The notes under the pieces were generated by a model. It was given only the letters and a program-made list of their open reading frames with translations. It was not told the DNA's origin and did not search any database. This document shows, piece by piece, positions 35,594 to 44,925 of a stretch of DNA of 64,000 nucleotides. Numbering within the stretch: the stretch's first letter is position 1; every line of letters begins with the position of its first letter. Source of the stretch: Ponticaulis sp. (lineage in GTDB: Bacteria; Pseudomonadota; Alphaproteobacteria; Caulobacterales; Hyphomonadaceae). The stretch lies in assembly GCA_002723155.1 (NCBI GenBank), contig PBNO01000003.1:336484-400483 (forward strand), given 5' to 3'. A program made the position numbers and the translations under genes.

Positions 35594-36202
35594 CTAGGCG
35601 GATAGGTACTTCCAGATAACGGAGTGCTGTTCACAAAGTGCCTGAGACGCAGAAATCGCACGCGAGGTCATCCGCTCTGAAGCGATCGGTGCTGTATCAA
35701 TCACCATCATTACGGGGACAAAGTCAGCACCACGGTGTTGCGCTTCTTCACGGTGAGCACACAACTTCAATATATCTTTCGAAATCTCCGAGGGAGACAA
35801 GCGCCCTCCTTCACGCTCTGACGCCTTCACTTCAATCGCTACCAACATGTGTTCCAGCGTTTTTTCCCGGTTACGTCGGCGCCAGTCGCCCTCGATCTCC
35901 GGCGAAAAAATTACGATGTCAGGAATAGGCTCAAACCCGCCCCTGTAATTCTCATGCTTCGAAAGATCGAGTTCTCGAAAAAGCTTTGAAACAGGGTCGG
36001 TAATCCACTGCTTAACGTTCATTCCAAGCTGACCGCGAGGTACACCGCCCGCCGCTCTCAGCGCATGGTAAATCATCGCCTGATAGTGAAGTTCTGATCC
36101 CAGAACGGCGCTGCATTCCTCCACAATCATAGGCCAGGCTTTTTCAATTGCCGACCACGCTGCTTGTTTCGTTTCGATCATGGCTGCGCCGGACACACCC
36201 AT
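35594..36202 (-). CDS. Putative PD-(D/E)XK nuclease-like protein
   Basis: Protein of 202 aa that I do not recognise by name. Residues about 90-135 show 'PDIVIFSPEI' and then 'HMLVAIEVKASE', giving the PD ... ExK arrangement of restriction-endonuclease-like folds. An N-terminal helical segment with 'ELHYQAMIYHALRA' resembles that found in restriction-related proteins. The ATG at 36202 overlaps the hydrolase stop by 1 nt (TGATG), so expression is coupled. No methylase partner or DNA-binding domain is seen. Base composition is slightly more AT-rich than neighbours. The nuclease fold is an inference from motif spacing. Confidence 0.6.
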   Translation of the reverse strand: MGVSGAAMIETKQAAWSAIEKAWPMIVEECSAVLGSELHYQAMIYHALRAAGGVPRGQLGMNVKQWITDPVSKLFRELDLSKHENYRGGFEPIPDIVIFSPEIEGDWRRRNREKTLEHMLVAIEVKASEREGGRLSPSEISKDILKLCAHREEAQHRGADFVPVMMVIDTAPIASERMTSRAISASQALCEQHSVIWKYLSA

Positions 36203-36951
36203 CACCCAACTTTCCGGACCAGACGTTTCACCTCCATCATGAGGCGCTGGATATCCTGATCCCGTGAGAGGCGGTGTTCGCCGTCTTTAATCAGGATGAA
36301 CTCCACATCGGCCGAGGCGAGCGCGTCCTGCACTTTCAGCGCGTGAGTCCATGGCACATCCGGATCGACCTTGCCCTGAAGAATGGTGACCGGCACGGAG
36401 AGGTCAATCGGATCATCGAGAACCGACCATTGCGCCCCATCCACGATCAGCGAGCGGGTAATCGGGTATGGCTCGCCATAAGGGGTCGGGCGCATCCACA
36501 TGCCTTTTTCCATAATCTCTTTACGCGCGCTTTCCGGCAGATCATGCCACATCAGCTTGGAGGTAAAATCCGGCGCTGGCGCGATGAGCACCATGCCGAC
36601 AACGCGCTCTTTTCGGGCCTTGGCCGTAAGCAGAGACATCCACCCGCCCATGGACGAGCCAATCAGGATGAGCGGGCCTTCGGAAAGTTCATCAATCGCG
36701 GTGAGGCAATCCTCCCGCCAGCGCGAAATCGTGCCCTTGGCAAAGTCGCCAGAGCTCTCGCCATGGCCGAAATAGTCAAACGCCAGATAGCCAAGCCCTT
36801 CAGCCTCCGCGAGCTCTTTTACGGCGATGGCTTTGGAGCCTGCCATGTCGGAGTTGAAGCCGGAGAGCCAGACAAGCGTTGGTGAGTTGGCAGAGCGCTC
36901 AATCTTCGTGTAGGCAAGTGTTTCACCATCGGCGCGTGTCAGTGTCGGCAT
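36202..36951 (-). CDS. Alpha/beta-hydrolase
   Basis: Protein of 249 aa. The nucleophile elbow is 'LIGSSMGGW' with the Ser, preceded by 'FDYFGHGESSGDF', and the catalytic Asp and His fit 'KVDPDVPW' and 'DGEHRLS' near the end. This pattern is close to the BEM46/ABHD10-like serine hydrolases; substrate unknown. The ATG at 36951 has AGG at good distance; another in-frame ATG at 36990 would extend the protein by 13 residues and leave only 3 bp to the divergent glycosyltransferase gene. Confidence 0.87.
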   Translation of the reverse strand: MPTLTRADGETLAYTKIERSANSPTLVWLSGFNSDMAGSKAIAVKELAEAEGLGYLAFDYFGHGESSGDFAKGTISRWREDCLTAIDELSEGPLILIGSSMGGWMSLLTAKARKERVVGMVLIAPAPDFTSKLMWHDLPESARKEIMEKGMWMRPTPYGEPYPITRSLIVDGAQWSVLDDPIDLSVPVTILQGKVDPDVPWTHALKVQDALASADVEFILIKDGEHRLSRDQDIQRLMMEVKRLVRKVG

Positions 36952-36993
36952 ATCAGGCCTCATTTCAGGTCGTGTCTTTAGGGTCTTCATATC

Positions 36994-38148
36994 TTGGTTA
37001 AGCCTGGCCTCACCGTCCTGCAAGTCATTCCCGAGCTTGATGCAGGCGGCGCAGAGCGAACAACACTTGAGATTACGCAAGCGCTGGTGAAAGCAGGCTG
37101 CCGGTCCATCGTCGTCAGTCAGGGCGGGCGTATGGAAGCCGAACTCGCCGAACTGGGCGGTGAGCTGATCAGGCTTCCGGTGAAATCGAAATCGCCGGCA
37201 AAGCTCTGGGCAAACCGCAAGGCGCTGATTGATATTATCCGGCGCGAGAAGGTCGATATTGTCCATGCCCGCTCACGTGCACCGGCATGGAGCGCGCTCT
37301 GGGCCGCGCGGGCAACCGGCGCGCACTATGTCACCACTTATCATGGCGCGTATGGCGGCACATCTGCGCCCAAGACGCTCTATAATTCGGTGATGGCACG
37401 CGGCGAGATCGTGATCGCCAATTCCTATTATATTGCAGAACATGTGAAGGCTGTGCACGGCGTGCCGGACGAAAAGCTTGTCGTCATCCAGCGCGGCGTA
37501 GCCCTTGAAAGCTTTGATCCAGCTGTGATCGACAGCGCCAAAGTATCTGCCCTTCGCGCCGAGCACGCCCCTGACGGCCAGCGCCTTGCCATTCTGCCGG
37601 GCCGGCTGACCGACTGGAAGGGCCAGAAAGTGCTGATTGAGGCGCTATCTCTCCTGCCGCGAGAGGCGCTGGTCGGCACACGGTTTGTAATGTTTGGCGA
37701 TGCGCAGGGCCGCGATGAGTATGTTGCAGATCTCAAAAATGCGATTGGTAACTCAAATATTGACGAATTCGTTAGAATTTCAGGTCATTACACGGATATG
37801 CCTGCTCTTTATGCTGCGTCAGACATGGTGCTTGCGCCTTCCAAACGTCCAGAAGCCTTCGGCCGCGTCGCCGTAGAGGCTCAGGCTATGGGTAAGCCGG
37901 TGATTGCATCAGACCATGGCGGACAGCGCGAAACGGTGATTCCAGGCGAGACCGGCTGGCTCGTTCAGCCCGATGATGCAGCGTCCCTTTCCGATGCCAT
38001 CCGGCAATGGCTTGAAATGTCAGCAGAAGACCTGTCTGGTCTTTCGTCAGCGGCGCAAAAATGGGCACGGAACAATTTTTCAACGGCGCTGCTTCAGGAA
38101 AAAACACTCGCTGTGTATGACAGGGTGATGCAAGAGGGGCCGAACTGA
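36994..38148 (+). CDS. Glycosyltransferase family 4
   Basis: GT-B fold protein of 384 aa, cytoplasmic face of the inner membrane. The N-terminus 'VLQVIPELDAGGAERTTLE' and the donor-site 'PSKRPEAFGRVAVEAQAMGKPVIA' with paired glutamates are typical of GT4. No ATG lies upstream of the conserved start and a stop codon sits at 36979, so the start is taken as TTG at 36994. The stop overlaps the following heptosyltransferase-like gene by one nucleotide (TGATG), so both probably build the same cell-surface glycan, likely LPS core. Confidence 0.9.
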   Translation: MVKPGLTVLQVIPELDAGGAERTTLEITQALVKAGCRSIVVSQGGRMEAELAELGGELIRLPVKSKSPAKLWANRKALIDIIRREKVDIVHARSRAPAWSALWAARATGAHYVTTYHGAYGGTSAPKTLYNSVMARGEIVIANSYYIAEHVKAVHGVPDEKLVVIQRGVALESFDPAVIDSAKVSALRAEHAPDGQRLAILPGRLTDWKGQKVLIEALSLLPREALVGTRFVMFGDAQGRDEYVADLKNAIGNSNIDEFVRISGHYTDMPALYAASDMVLAPSKRPEAFGRVAVEAQAMGKPVIASDHGGQRETVIPGETGWLVQPDDAASLSDAIRQWLEMSAEDLSGLSSAAQKWARNNFSTALLQEKTLAVYDRVMQEGPN

Positions 38149-39161
38149 TGGCGAAGGTCATCGAAAATCCGGGTGAGAGCGCGACGAAAGTGCTGATTAT
38201 CAAGCTAAGTGCGCTTGGTGATTTCGTGCTGGCGATGGGCGCAATGCGCGCGATCCGCGAACACCACCCGTCTGCCCAGATCACCCTACTCACCACTCCG
38301 CCTTTCGAACAGTTCGCCAAGGCGTGTCCGTATTTCGACCGCATCGAGACGGATGGCCGCCCGAAGGATACCTCCAGCACGACACGCATGCTGCGCCGTC
38401 TTCGCGCCGAGAAGTATGACATTGTCTACGATCTGCAGAATTCCGGCCGCACCAGCAATTATTATCAGGCCATGCGCCCACGCCCGCCGCTCTGGTCAGG
38501 TATTTCCAAGGGCTGCCAGTTCCCGCACAACACGCCTTACCGCAATGAGATGCACTCGATCGAGCGTCTGGCCGAGCAGATCTCAATTGCGGGTGTCGGG
38601 CCTGCGGGCGGGTATGAGTTCGGCGATGTGCCGATGGAAGACTTTGAGTGGCTGGAGTCGACGCTGGGTAATCCGCCGCGTCTGCAGCCGGCTTATTTCT
38701 CGCTGCGCGGGCCATATGCCCTGCTTATTCCGGGCTCGTCTGCGCACCGCGTCGCCAAACGCTGGCCGGAAGAGAACTATCTCGAAATCGCCAGATGGCT
38801 GTCTGAGGCAGGCATTACGCCCGTCGTGATTGGCGGTAAGGCCGAAAGCGAGATCGGCAATATGGTGGCGCGCGGTGTGCCTGGCGCCAAGTCTCTTTGC
38901 ACTCGGACCGACCTCTTCCAGGTGGCAGCCCTCGGGCGTCATGCAGCGCTGGCCATCGGCAATGACACCGGGCCGATGCATATGGTCACTCTGGCGGGCT
39001 CGCCGGGGGTCGCTCTATTCGCGACAAGCGAGTCGAGTCCGGACCTTGCACGCCCGCGCGGCAGCAATGTCATCGTGGTAGAATCCGATATTCTGGAAAA
39101 TGTAAGCGTGAACGACGTGAAACAGGCTATTTTAGGCCTTGACGTTCTGCCGAAAACTTGA
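38148..39161 (+). CDS. Glycosyltransferase family 9 (heptosyltransferase-like)
   Basis: GT-B protein of 337 aa of the ADP-heptose:LPS transferase family. Motifs: '[25 protein letters not shown]' at the N-terminus, '[19 protein letters not shown]' in the donor domain and '[10 protein letters not shown]' near the end. It should transfer a sugar to LPS core at the inner membrane. Coupled to the GT4 gene before it. Actual donor sugar not known, as the family is broad in alphaproteobacteria. Confidence 0.92.
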   Translation: MAKVIENPGESATKVLIIKLSALGDFVLAMGAMRAIREHHPSAQITLLTTPPFEQFAKACPYFDRIETDGRPKDTSSTTRMLRRLRAEKYDIVYDLQNSGRTSNYYQAMRPRPPLWSGISKGCQFPHNTPYRNEMHSIERLAEQISIAGVGPAGGYEFGDVPMEDFEWLESTLGNPPRLQPAYFSLRGPYALLIPGSSAHRVAKRWPEENYLEIARWLSEAGITPVVIGGKAESEIGNMVARGVPGAKSLCTRTDLFQVAALGRHAALAIGNDTGPMHMVTLAGSPGVALFATSESSPDLARPRGSNVIVVESDILENVSVNDVKQAILGLDVLPKT

Positions 39162-39219
39162 ATTTTCCGCCAGATCGGTCATATTCTTTCCAGCAGTAAC
39201 AACATTAGGAGCATCTGCC

Positions 39220-39759
39220 ATAGCACGTCGACCAATGCCGGCTAAGCCGCCGCAAAAATCCGGACCGCGTATCAATGAGGACATTCGAGTCTCACGCGTC
39301 CTGCTGATTGATGAAAACGGAGACAAACAAGGGGAAATGCCAATCGCTGCCGCGCTCGAAGCTGCGTCGGAAGCTGGCTTGGACCTTGTTGAAGTGTCGC
39401 CAAATCAGGAAGTTCCGGTTTGCAAAATTCTCGACTACGGCAAGCTCCGGTTTAACGAGCAAAAGAAAAAAGCTGAAGCTCGTAAGAAACAACGCACCGC
39501 AGACCTCAAAGAAATCAAAATGCGTCCGAATATCGACACGCATGACTATGAGGTCAAAACCAAAGCCATGAACCGCTTCTTTGAAAGCGGAGACAAAGTC
39601 AAAATCACGCTCCGCTTCCGTGGCCGTGAAATGGCGCACCAGCACCTCGGCATGGAACTGATGCAGAAGGTGAAAACAGACTTTGACGAAGTCGCCAAAG
39701 TCGAGCTCGAGCCAAAGCTCGAAGGTCGTCAGATGATCATGGTCATGGCACCGCGCTGA
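39220..39759 (+). CDS. infC: Translation initiation factor IF-3 (probable AUA start codon)
   Basis: Protein of about 179 aa that binds the 30S subunit and checks start-codon pairing. '[20 protein letters not shown]', '[26 protein letters not shown]' and '[14 protein letters not shown]' are IF-3 hallmarks. No ATG lies at the natural start: AGGAGC at 39207-39212 is followed 7 nt later by ATA at 39220, giving [13 protein letters not shown]-3 genes often use rare start codons (AUU in E. coli) for self-control, because IF-3 rejects them. The first later ATG (39235) has no ribosome site. The frame is open upstream to 39139. Confidence 0.93.
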   Translation: MARRPMPAKPPQKSGPRINEDIRVSRVLLIDENGDKQGEMPIAAALEAASEAGLDLVEVSPNQEVPVCKILDYGKLRFNEQKKKAEARKKQRTADLKEIKMRPNIDTHDYEVKTKAMNRFFESGDKVKITLRFRGREMAHQHLGMELMQKVKTDFDEVAKVELEPKLEGRQMIMVMAPR

Positions 39760-39792
39760 CAGAGCGCTCGATTTAAGGCCAAATTTCAGAAG

Positions 39793-39817
39793 CGCGCGAA
39801 GAAATTCGCGCGTTTTT
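39793..39817 (+). terminator. Rho-independent terminator after infC
   Basis: CGCGCGAA (39793-39800) pairs with TTCGCGCG (39805-39812) around GAAA, followed by five T. It lies 33 bp after the stop codon. Confidence 0.9.
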
Positions 39818-39918
39818 GCATTACAGGACTACTTTAAGTCGCATATACAAGCCGGGCACTTTTCGATTGATAGAAAGCCTCTGGGTGAAATGCTATCAAT
39901 CTGCGCACGGAGGGTGTG

Positions 39919-40647
39919 ATGCTCGAGGGACGTTTCTGGGACCTGATCGACGAAGGCGCGAGCTATGATGAAGTGGAAAACGCACTTCTCGAGCTGGCGA
40001 CACCCTATGGTGTTGAAGTCGTGTCCTGCCTCGAACTGCGCGCCCCGACAAATGACAGCTCTCCTTTCATCGGCCGCATGTTCGGCAAGCGAGACGGCGA
40101 ATACCTCACACGGTATCGCAAGCTGAACCTCGCTGAACACGATGTCGTCGTTCAGCATGTTCCGCGCACCGAAGCAGGATTTTACTGGGGCGACGTGAAG
40201 CATAAGGCCGTGACGCGCGAACAGCAGGACGTGTTTTCCATCGCAGCCGAACACAACATGAAGGACGGGCTGGTTTCGCCCTTCTATGGCATGAACGGCA
40301 GGATCGGCTTTACCGGCTTCTGGGGCGTCGAGCTCTGCAAGGATCCACGCACGCGCAGGCTTCTCGATGCTGCCGGACACGAGCTCTATCGATACGCCTA
40401 CAGAAAAGCCGCTGAAGATGGTGAAGCAGCAGAAGTCCGCGACACGGTAGACCTGACAGACCGTCAGCTGGAGGTTCTTTACTGGGCTTCAAAAGGCAAA
40501 ACGGACTGGGAGATGGCGCAGCTCCTGAAGATCGCAGAGCCTACCGTGAACCGTCACGTGGAAATGGCAAAGAAGCGTATTGGCGTCCGGTCCCGTACTG
40601 AAGCGGTACATTACGCACTGATGCACAGGCTTATTCGTCCGTTCTGA
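39919..40647 (+). CDS. LuxR-family transcriptional regulator (autoinducer-binding type, solo)
   Basis: Protein of 242 aa. The N-terminal half resembles the autoinducer-binding domain of quorum-sensing LuxR proteins, with Trp/Tyr-rich 'EAGFYWGDVKHKAVTREQQDVF' and 'GLVSPFYGMNGRIGFTGFWG'. The C-terminal HTH is 'LTDRQLEVLYWASKGKTDWEMAQLL' plus 'TVNRHVEMAKKRIGVRSRTEAV'. No LuxI synthase gene lies nearby, so it is a solo. GGAGG lies 5 nt before the ATG at 39919. It would control genes in response to acyl-homoserine lactones or another ligand; target unknown. Confidence 0.9.
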   Translation: MLEGRFWDLIDEGASYDEVENALLELATPYGVEVVSCLELRAPTNDSSPFIGRMFGKRDGEYLTRYRKLNLAEHDVVVQHVPRTEAGFYWGDVKHKAVTREQQDVFSIAAEHNMKDGLVSPFYGMNGRIGFTGFWGVELCKDPRTRRLLDAAGHELYRYAYRKAAEDGEAAEVRDTVDLTDRQLEVLYWASKGKTDWEMAQLLKIAEPTVNRHVEMAKKRIGVRSRTEAVHYALMHRLIRPF

Positions 40648-40729
40648 TCCAAATTATTACCACTTGTGTTTTAGGGTGCAGCACCTCACTTTCAGAGGCA
40701 GACATTTCGTCCGTTTGTGAGAGATACCC

Positions 40730-41719
40730 ATGCCTATCGATCCGACCCTGCAGGCTTTTCTGAACTCCTTCAAACTGCCTGATCTGTTCAAACCGGACTT
40801 CACACTGACGGATTTTTCCAAAGCGGACTGGAAAGAAACGACAGACCGCCTGCGGCAGAGCTTTTATCGCAGCACACGCTCTGTCGAGAGCGATGCGCCC
40901 CAGCTTGCACAGACAGACAATATCATCGTCGATGGCGCTGAAGGACCGCTGAAAGCGCGCGTCTACACGCCATTAGCGGCTGGAATTGGCCAGCAACCGG
41001 CCATTCTTTTCTTCCATGGCGGCGGCTTTGTTGTGGGCGATCTCGACAGTCATGAAATGATCTGTATCCGGCTGGCACATGCTTCGCGGTGCCGCGTGAT
41101 CTCTATCGATTACCGTCTTGCGCCCGAGCATAAATTCCCGTGCGCGCATGACGATGCTATTGCGGCCTATGACTGGCTATTGCGCCGCGCCAAGGACTTC
41201 TCCATCGACCCCGACCGTGTTGCCGTTGCTGGAGACAGCGCGGGCGGAAACCTTGCCGCATTCGTGAGCCAGGAAATGGTCCGCCGCGGCGGAAACGAGC
41301 CAGCTTTCCAGCTTCTGCTCTATCCACTCGTCCAGTTCGTAGACATTAAATCGCGCGGCCTGACCTTTCAGGAAGGCTTCTTCATCTCGCCCGGCCTGTT
41401 TGACTTCTTCAAGACAAGCTATGTCGGCGAAGGTGAGGATGCCAACGCGATGGACATTCGCGTCTCTCCTCTGTTCGCGCCGGAGGCCGATTTCAAAGGC
41501 CTGCCGCCCGCGCATGTCGTTCTGTGCGGCTGGGACCCGCTGAATGCGGAAGGTCGCGCCTATGCCGATAAGCTGGCAGCCGCAGGTGTGCCTGTGACGG
41601 TGAAAGAACACCCTGGCATGGTGCACGGCTTCATGAATTTAACGGCTGTCTCTGTACCGGCCCGCGACGCTATCGCAAACGCTGGCGAAATTGTCGGCAA
41701 AGCGCTCGGTTCGCTCTGA
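40730..41719 (+). CDS. Alpha/beta-hydrolase, hormone-sensitive lipase family
   Basis: Protein of 329 aa. The oxyanion motif HGGGF ('FFHGGGFVVGDLDSH') at about residue 100 and the nucleophile motif GDSAGG at about 167 define the HSL/bacterial family IV esterases. 'CGWDPLNAEG' and 'HPGMVHGFMN' carry the catalytic Asp and His. It should cleave short-chain esters in the cytoplasm; no signal peptide. It stands alone between the LuxR solo and the TonB receptor. Confidence 0.92.
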   Translation: MPIDPTLQAFLNSFKLPDLFKPDFTLTDFSKADWKETTDRLRQSFYRSTRSVESDAPQLAQTDNIIVDGAEGPLKARVYTPLAAGIGQQPAILFFHGGGFVVGDLDSHEMICIRLAHASRCRVISIDYRLAPEHKFPCAHDDAIAAYDWLLRRAKDFSIDPDRVAVAGDSAGGNLAAFVSQEMVRRGGNEPAFQLLLYPLVQFVDIKSRGLTFQEGFFISPGLFDFFKTSYVGEGEDANAMDIRVSPLFAPEADFKGLPPAHVVLCGWDPLNAEGRAYADKLAAAGVPVTVKEHPGMVHGFMNLTAVSVPARDAIANAGEIVGKALGSL

Positions 41720-41729
41720 TCCGGACATG

Positions 41730-41756
41730 AAAAAAGGCACTCCCGAAGGAGTGCCT
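41730..41756 (-). terminator. Rho-independent terminator for the large TonB receptor gene (minus strand)
   Basis: On the minus strand GGCACTCC pairs with GGAGTGCC around TTCG (41736-41743 with 41748-41755) and is followed by a T-run (the A-run at 41730-41735). It lies 72 bp downstream of the receptor stop and 11 bp past the converging lipase gene. Confidence 0.88.
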
Positions 41757-41827
41757 GAGTCATATCTTAACATGGAGAATTTGGTTCACCCGCGCCTTTC
41801 GGAGCGGATGAACCGGATGTCGATCAA

Positions 41828-44695
41828 TTAGAAGCGAGCACCGAAGCTTACTTTAACCGTACGACCGAATGGGTTGTGCGTGTACGGATCATAAGCAAGG
41901 TCGAACTGCGCTGATGGTGGGTCTTCGTCGAAGACGTTCACAACAGACAGGCCGAAGTTCAGGTTTTCACCAACTTCAGTCGTGTAGAACAGATCAACAG
42001 TCGTCTGAGAGTCGATCTCAGAATCGTCCTGACCGTTCAGCGGAGTAATGTCGCCGCGCTCGTCGTCATAAGAGTCTACGTGACGCAGAACTGCACGAAC
42101 GTTGTTATTACCCCACGGTGCTTCGAAGTTGTAGTTCGCGAACAGGTTCGCTTTCCACTGCGGAAGCGAGCGGAGGAAGTTCGAACGGTTGAACTGGCCA
42201 ACCACATCGCCGCCGGTGATCGTACGGTCCTCTACGAGGAAGTCGCCAACCTCATAATTGAAGACGTAAGTTGCTTCACCACCGAGTGTGAACTCACCAC
42301 CGTTCGGCATACCGAACCATGTGTTTTCGACACGGAAGTCGATACCAGATGTTTCGATGTCCGGACCGTTGATGATGTTCGTCTCGATACGAGAGATCGT
42401 AGATGCAGATGGCGCATTCGGATCGTTGAACTGGATCCGGCTCAGGATCGCGTCATCATCCGTTGTCGCTGTTGCCAGAGCCTGTACAGCCGCATTCACG
42501 ATCGGGTTGTGATCTTCCACAATGACCGGATCAGAAAAGTCGAAGCTGTAGATATCAGCAGACGCATAGAAGCCACCTTCTTCGAAGATCGCACCAATGT
42601 TGTAGCTGAATGCAGATTCAGGGTTCAGGTTCGGGTTACCGAATGTATCAACCGCTTTAAACGCGGATGTCGGCGCAATGAACTGAAGCGTCGTTGCACG
42701 ACCAGACAGCTGGTTCAGAGACGGACCACGGAAAGAGGTCTGAGCCGAACCACGTACTGTAATCTGATCAGTTGCCTGCCAGCGCGCTGCGAATTTCGGG
42801 TCGAAAGTCGAACCGACTTCACCGCCGTAATCTTCATAACGCATAGCCAGCTGAACATCGAGGTCTTCGAACAGAGGAACCTGAAGTTCGCCGAACAGAG
42901 CATAAATAGTCTGGCTCTCGTCGAACGCGTTTGTACCTGCGAGGAACGAGAACGGACCGTTGCCGGATGGGCCCGGAGTCAGCGCAAGGTCTGTGATCGG
43001 GAATGGATCAACCTTGTAAGACTCACGACGGATCTGCATGCCTGCAGCCCAACCGACAGAACCGCCAGCGGCCTGAACATTACTTGTACCAGACAGAACT
43101 GCATCAAATGTCAGAAGGCTTGTTTCTGCTTCAATGCCATTGCCGTCCACCAGCCAGTCAGCAAGTGTCGCCGAGTTCGCAACCGCAGCGTTATAGCCCG
43201 GGTTTGCTACGCCGGTCACACCGTTTGCCGGGATCGCGTTAGAGAACGGGTTGTAGTATTCACACGCACCAGCGCCCGCAGTCAGAGACCCTGTATAGCC
43301 CGCTGCATATGGCTGCGTGCCGGTTGCAGGGTCAAAGCCGGTTACAGGGTCAGTACAGACACCGAAGCCACGCAGAGCGGCTGTCAGGCCTTCAATGTAC
43401 GCGTCAGGGCTCGCACGTTCAGCTGTTGTCTGCGAGTAGCCAAGACCAACATCCCAGGAGATGCCGTTCTCGAATTCACCAGTGAGGTCACCAGCAAGGC
43501 GCAGCGTGTCATAGTCACGATAGCCTTCACCAGCACCGCTGGCTGTACCAGGGTTGCCGCCCCAGCCGAATATACGACCGATGAAGAGCGCACCAATGCC
43601 CGCATCAAGCGGCGTGCCAGGGTTTGCAGCGATATACGCCTGATAGCCCGGGTGGCTTGCTGGAACAAACTGGTTTGTCAGAACCTGTGGCGGGTAAGAC
43701 GGAGACGTCTTATAGCTTGGAACTTCAGTCGATGCGTAAAGCGCTTCAAGGTGAAGATCGATACCGCTCGCAAGTGTTGTGTTGAATTCGGAGAAGATGT
43801 TCAGACGCTCTTCTTCTTCAACGAGGTTGCCGAACTGAGTGAACTGGAAGCGGCAGTCACCGATTGTCGGGTGAAGCTGACCACCCACATCAAGACAGCC
43901 ATTATCGACATGTGTGCCGATTGGCGTACCAGTTGCACCGATAACAACATAACGGCCCGGGTTAGACAGAGACGAATAGCCAGCAACGTCGTTTTCAGTG
44001 ATCAGTGGTGTACCAAGCGTGTCGACGTTCGAAGCTTCTGAACGGAAGTCATAGCTGACTGTTGTGACCCAGCTCGCATTCTCGCCCTGCCAGCCATAAG
44101 ACGCAGACAGATTATAGTCGCCGTCAGAGCCATCAAATGTCTGATAGCTGCCATTTACGGCGAAACCATCAAGGCTGTCGTTTGTGATGAAGTTCACAAC
44201 GCCTGCAATCGCGTCAGAACCGTAAAGAGCGGCCGCGCCGTCTTTCAGGACTTCCACACGAGCAATCGCTGCAGATGGAATGTTGTTTGTATCAACGAAG
44301 AGCTGTGCCTGCTCACCGATACCAAACGGAGAATATGTCTGACGACGACCGTTGATCAGCACGAGTGTACGAGCAGGACCAAGACCACGCAGGTTGATGT
44401 TTGATGTACCTTCGATACCGTTAGAACCAAACTGGTTCGTTTGACCGTCAACACCGGAGGATACGCCCAAGTTACGGATCAGCTCGTCGATACGCGGATT
44501 ACCTTCAAGCTGAAGGTCTTCAGCAGAAAGTACGTCTACAGGCAGCGCCGCATCTTCCGGCGTACCCGCGATGAAGGAACCCGTAACAACGACAGTTGTC
44601 TGACGTGCTTCTTCGTCCTGTGCAAAGGCCTGCGGGCTGCCGAAAAGCAACGCTGCTGCAGATGCACCAAGCAAAAGTTTAGAAAAGTCTCGCAT
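41828..44695 (-). CDS. Large TonB-dependent receptor (955 aa)
   Basis: Outer-membrane receptor. The start at 44695 gives a signal (LLLGASAAALLFGSPQAFA) and has GAGGGAGAG as ribosome site; upstream in-frame sequence to 44815 is not part of the protein. The plug has 'TTVVVTGSFIAG', 'NPRIDELIRNLGVSSG', 'STNINLRGLGPARTLVLINGRR' read in pieces, and 'DGAAALYGSDAIAGVVNF'. The barrel ends '...TVKVSFGARF' with terminal Phe. This is the 'omc/Caulobacter-type' receptor class, commonly for oligosaccharides or peptides; the ligand is unknown. Codon bias is strong, indicating high expression, and creates a 653-codon antisense frame with no support. Confidence 0.94.
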   Translation of the reverse strand: MRDFSKLLLGASAAALLFGSPQAFAQDEEARQTTVVVTGSFIAGTPEDAALPVDVLSAEDLQLEGNPRIDELIRNLGVSSGVDGQTNQFGSNGIEGTSNINLRGLGPARTLVLINGRRQTYSPFGIGEQAQLFVDTNNIPSAAIARVEVLKDGAAALYGSDAIAGVVNFITNDSLDGFAVNGSYQTFDGSDGDYNLSASYGWQGENASWVTTVSYDFRSEASNVDTLGTPLITENDVAGYSSLSNPGRYVVIGATGTPIGTHVDNGCLDVGGQLHPTIGDCRFQFTQFGNLVEEEERLNIFSEFNTTLASGIDLHLEALYASTEVPSYKTSPSYPPQVLTNQFVPASHPGYQAYIAANPGTPLDAGIGALFIGRIFGWGGNPGTASGAGEGYRDYDTLRLAGDLTGEFENGISWDVGLGYSQTTAERASPDAYIEGLTAALRGFGVCTDPVTGFDPATGTQPYAAGYTGSLTAGAGACEYYNPFSNAIPANGVTGVANPGYNAAVANSATLADWLVDGNGIEAETSLLTFDAVLSGTSNVQAAGGSVGWAAGMQIRRESYKVDPFPITDLALTPGPSGNGPFSFLAGTNAFDESQTIYALFGELQVPLFEDLDVQLAMRYEDYGGEVGSTFDPKFAARWQATDQITVRGSAQTSFRGPSLNQLSGRATTLQFIAPTSAFKAVDTFGNPNLNPESAFSYNIGAIFEEGGFYASADIYSFDFSDPVIVEDHNPIVNAAVQALATATTDDDAILSRIQFNDPNAPSASTISRIETNIINGPDIETSGIDFRVENTWFGMPNGGEFTLGGEATYVFNYEVGDFLVEDRTITGGDVVGQFNRSNFLRSLPQWKANLFANYNFEAPWGNNNVRAVLRHVDSYDDERGDITPLNGQDDSEIDSQTTVDLFYTTEVGENLNFGLSVVNVFDEDPPSAQFDLAYDPYTHNPFGRTVKVSFGARF

Positions 44696-44715
44696 TTCTC
44701 TCCCTCGTAATTCTT

Positions 44716-44728
44716 GAGTATAATACTC
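44716..44728. promoter_or_regulatory. Palindrome in the leader of the large TonB receptor gene
   Basis: GAGTAT and ATACTC flank a single A, a perfect 13-bp symmetric element 20 bp upstream of the receptor start codon. It contains a TATAAT on the + strand and TATTAT on the minus strand. It may be an operator or part of the promoter. Confidence 0.4.
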
Positions 44729-44823
44729 TGATATCGCCCACTTTTCGGGACGTTCGAGGATGGAGAGTATGCCGGGATTAAAACTTGGAAAGGCCGAATA
44801 TGTTTTGCACCGCACAACTCAAA

Positions 44824-44903
44824 TTGGAATTTTGTTCCAAAATATGAAACTTATTATTCTTCTTGAGAATAACCAGAATATTTTTTCAAGTATAATTGAA
44901 AAA
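44824..44903. promoter_or_regulatory. Three successive inverted repeats in the divergent TonB receptor / selO region
   Basis: TTGGAA/TTCCAA (44824-44840), TTATTCT/AGAATAA (44854-44872) and TTTTTCAA/TTGAAAAA (44882-44903) follow each other in an AT-rich stretch. The third contains a perfect TATAAT at 44891-44896, 29 bp before the selO start. They probably mark promoter and regulator binding for one or both genes. Confidence 0.5.
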
Positions 44904-44925
44904 CCCGTGGGAAATACAGTTTAAA

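Noticed and set aside
42080-44041. 653-codon open frame antisense to the large TonB receptor
   Set aside because: Its protein is rich in Cys, Arg and Val without domains; it is a by-product of the strong codon bias of the receptor gene on the other strand.
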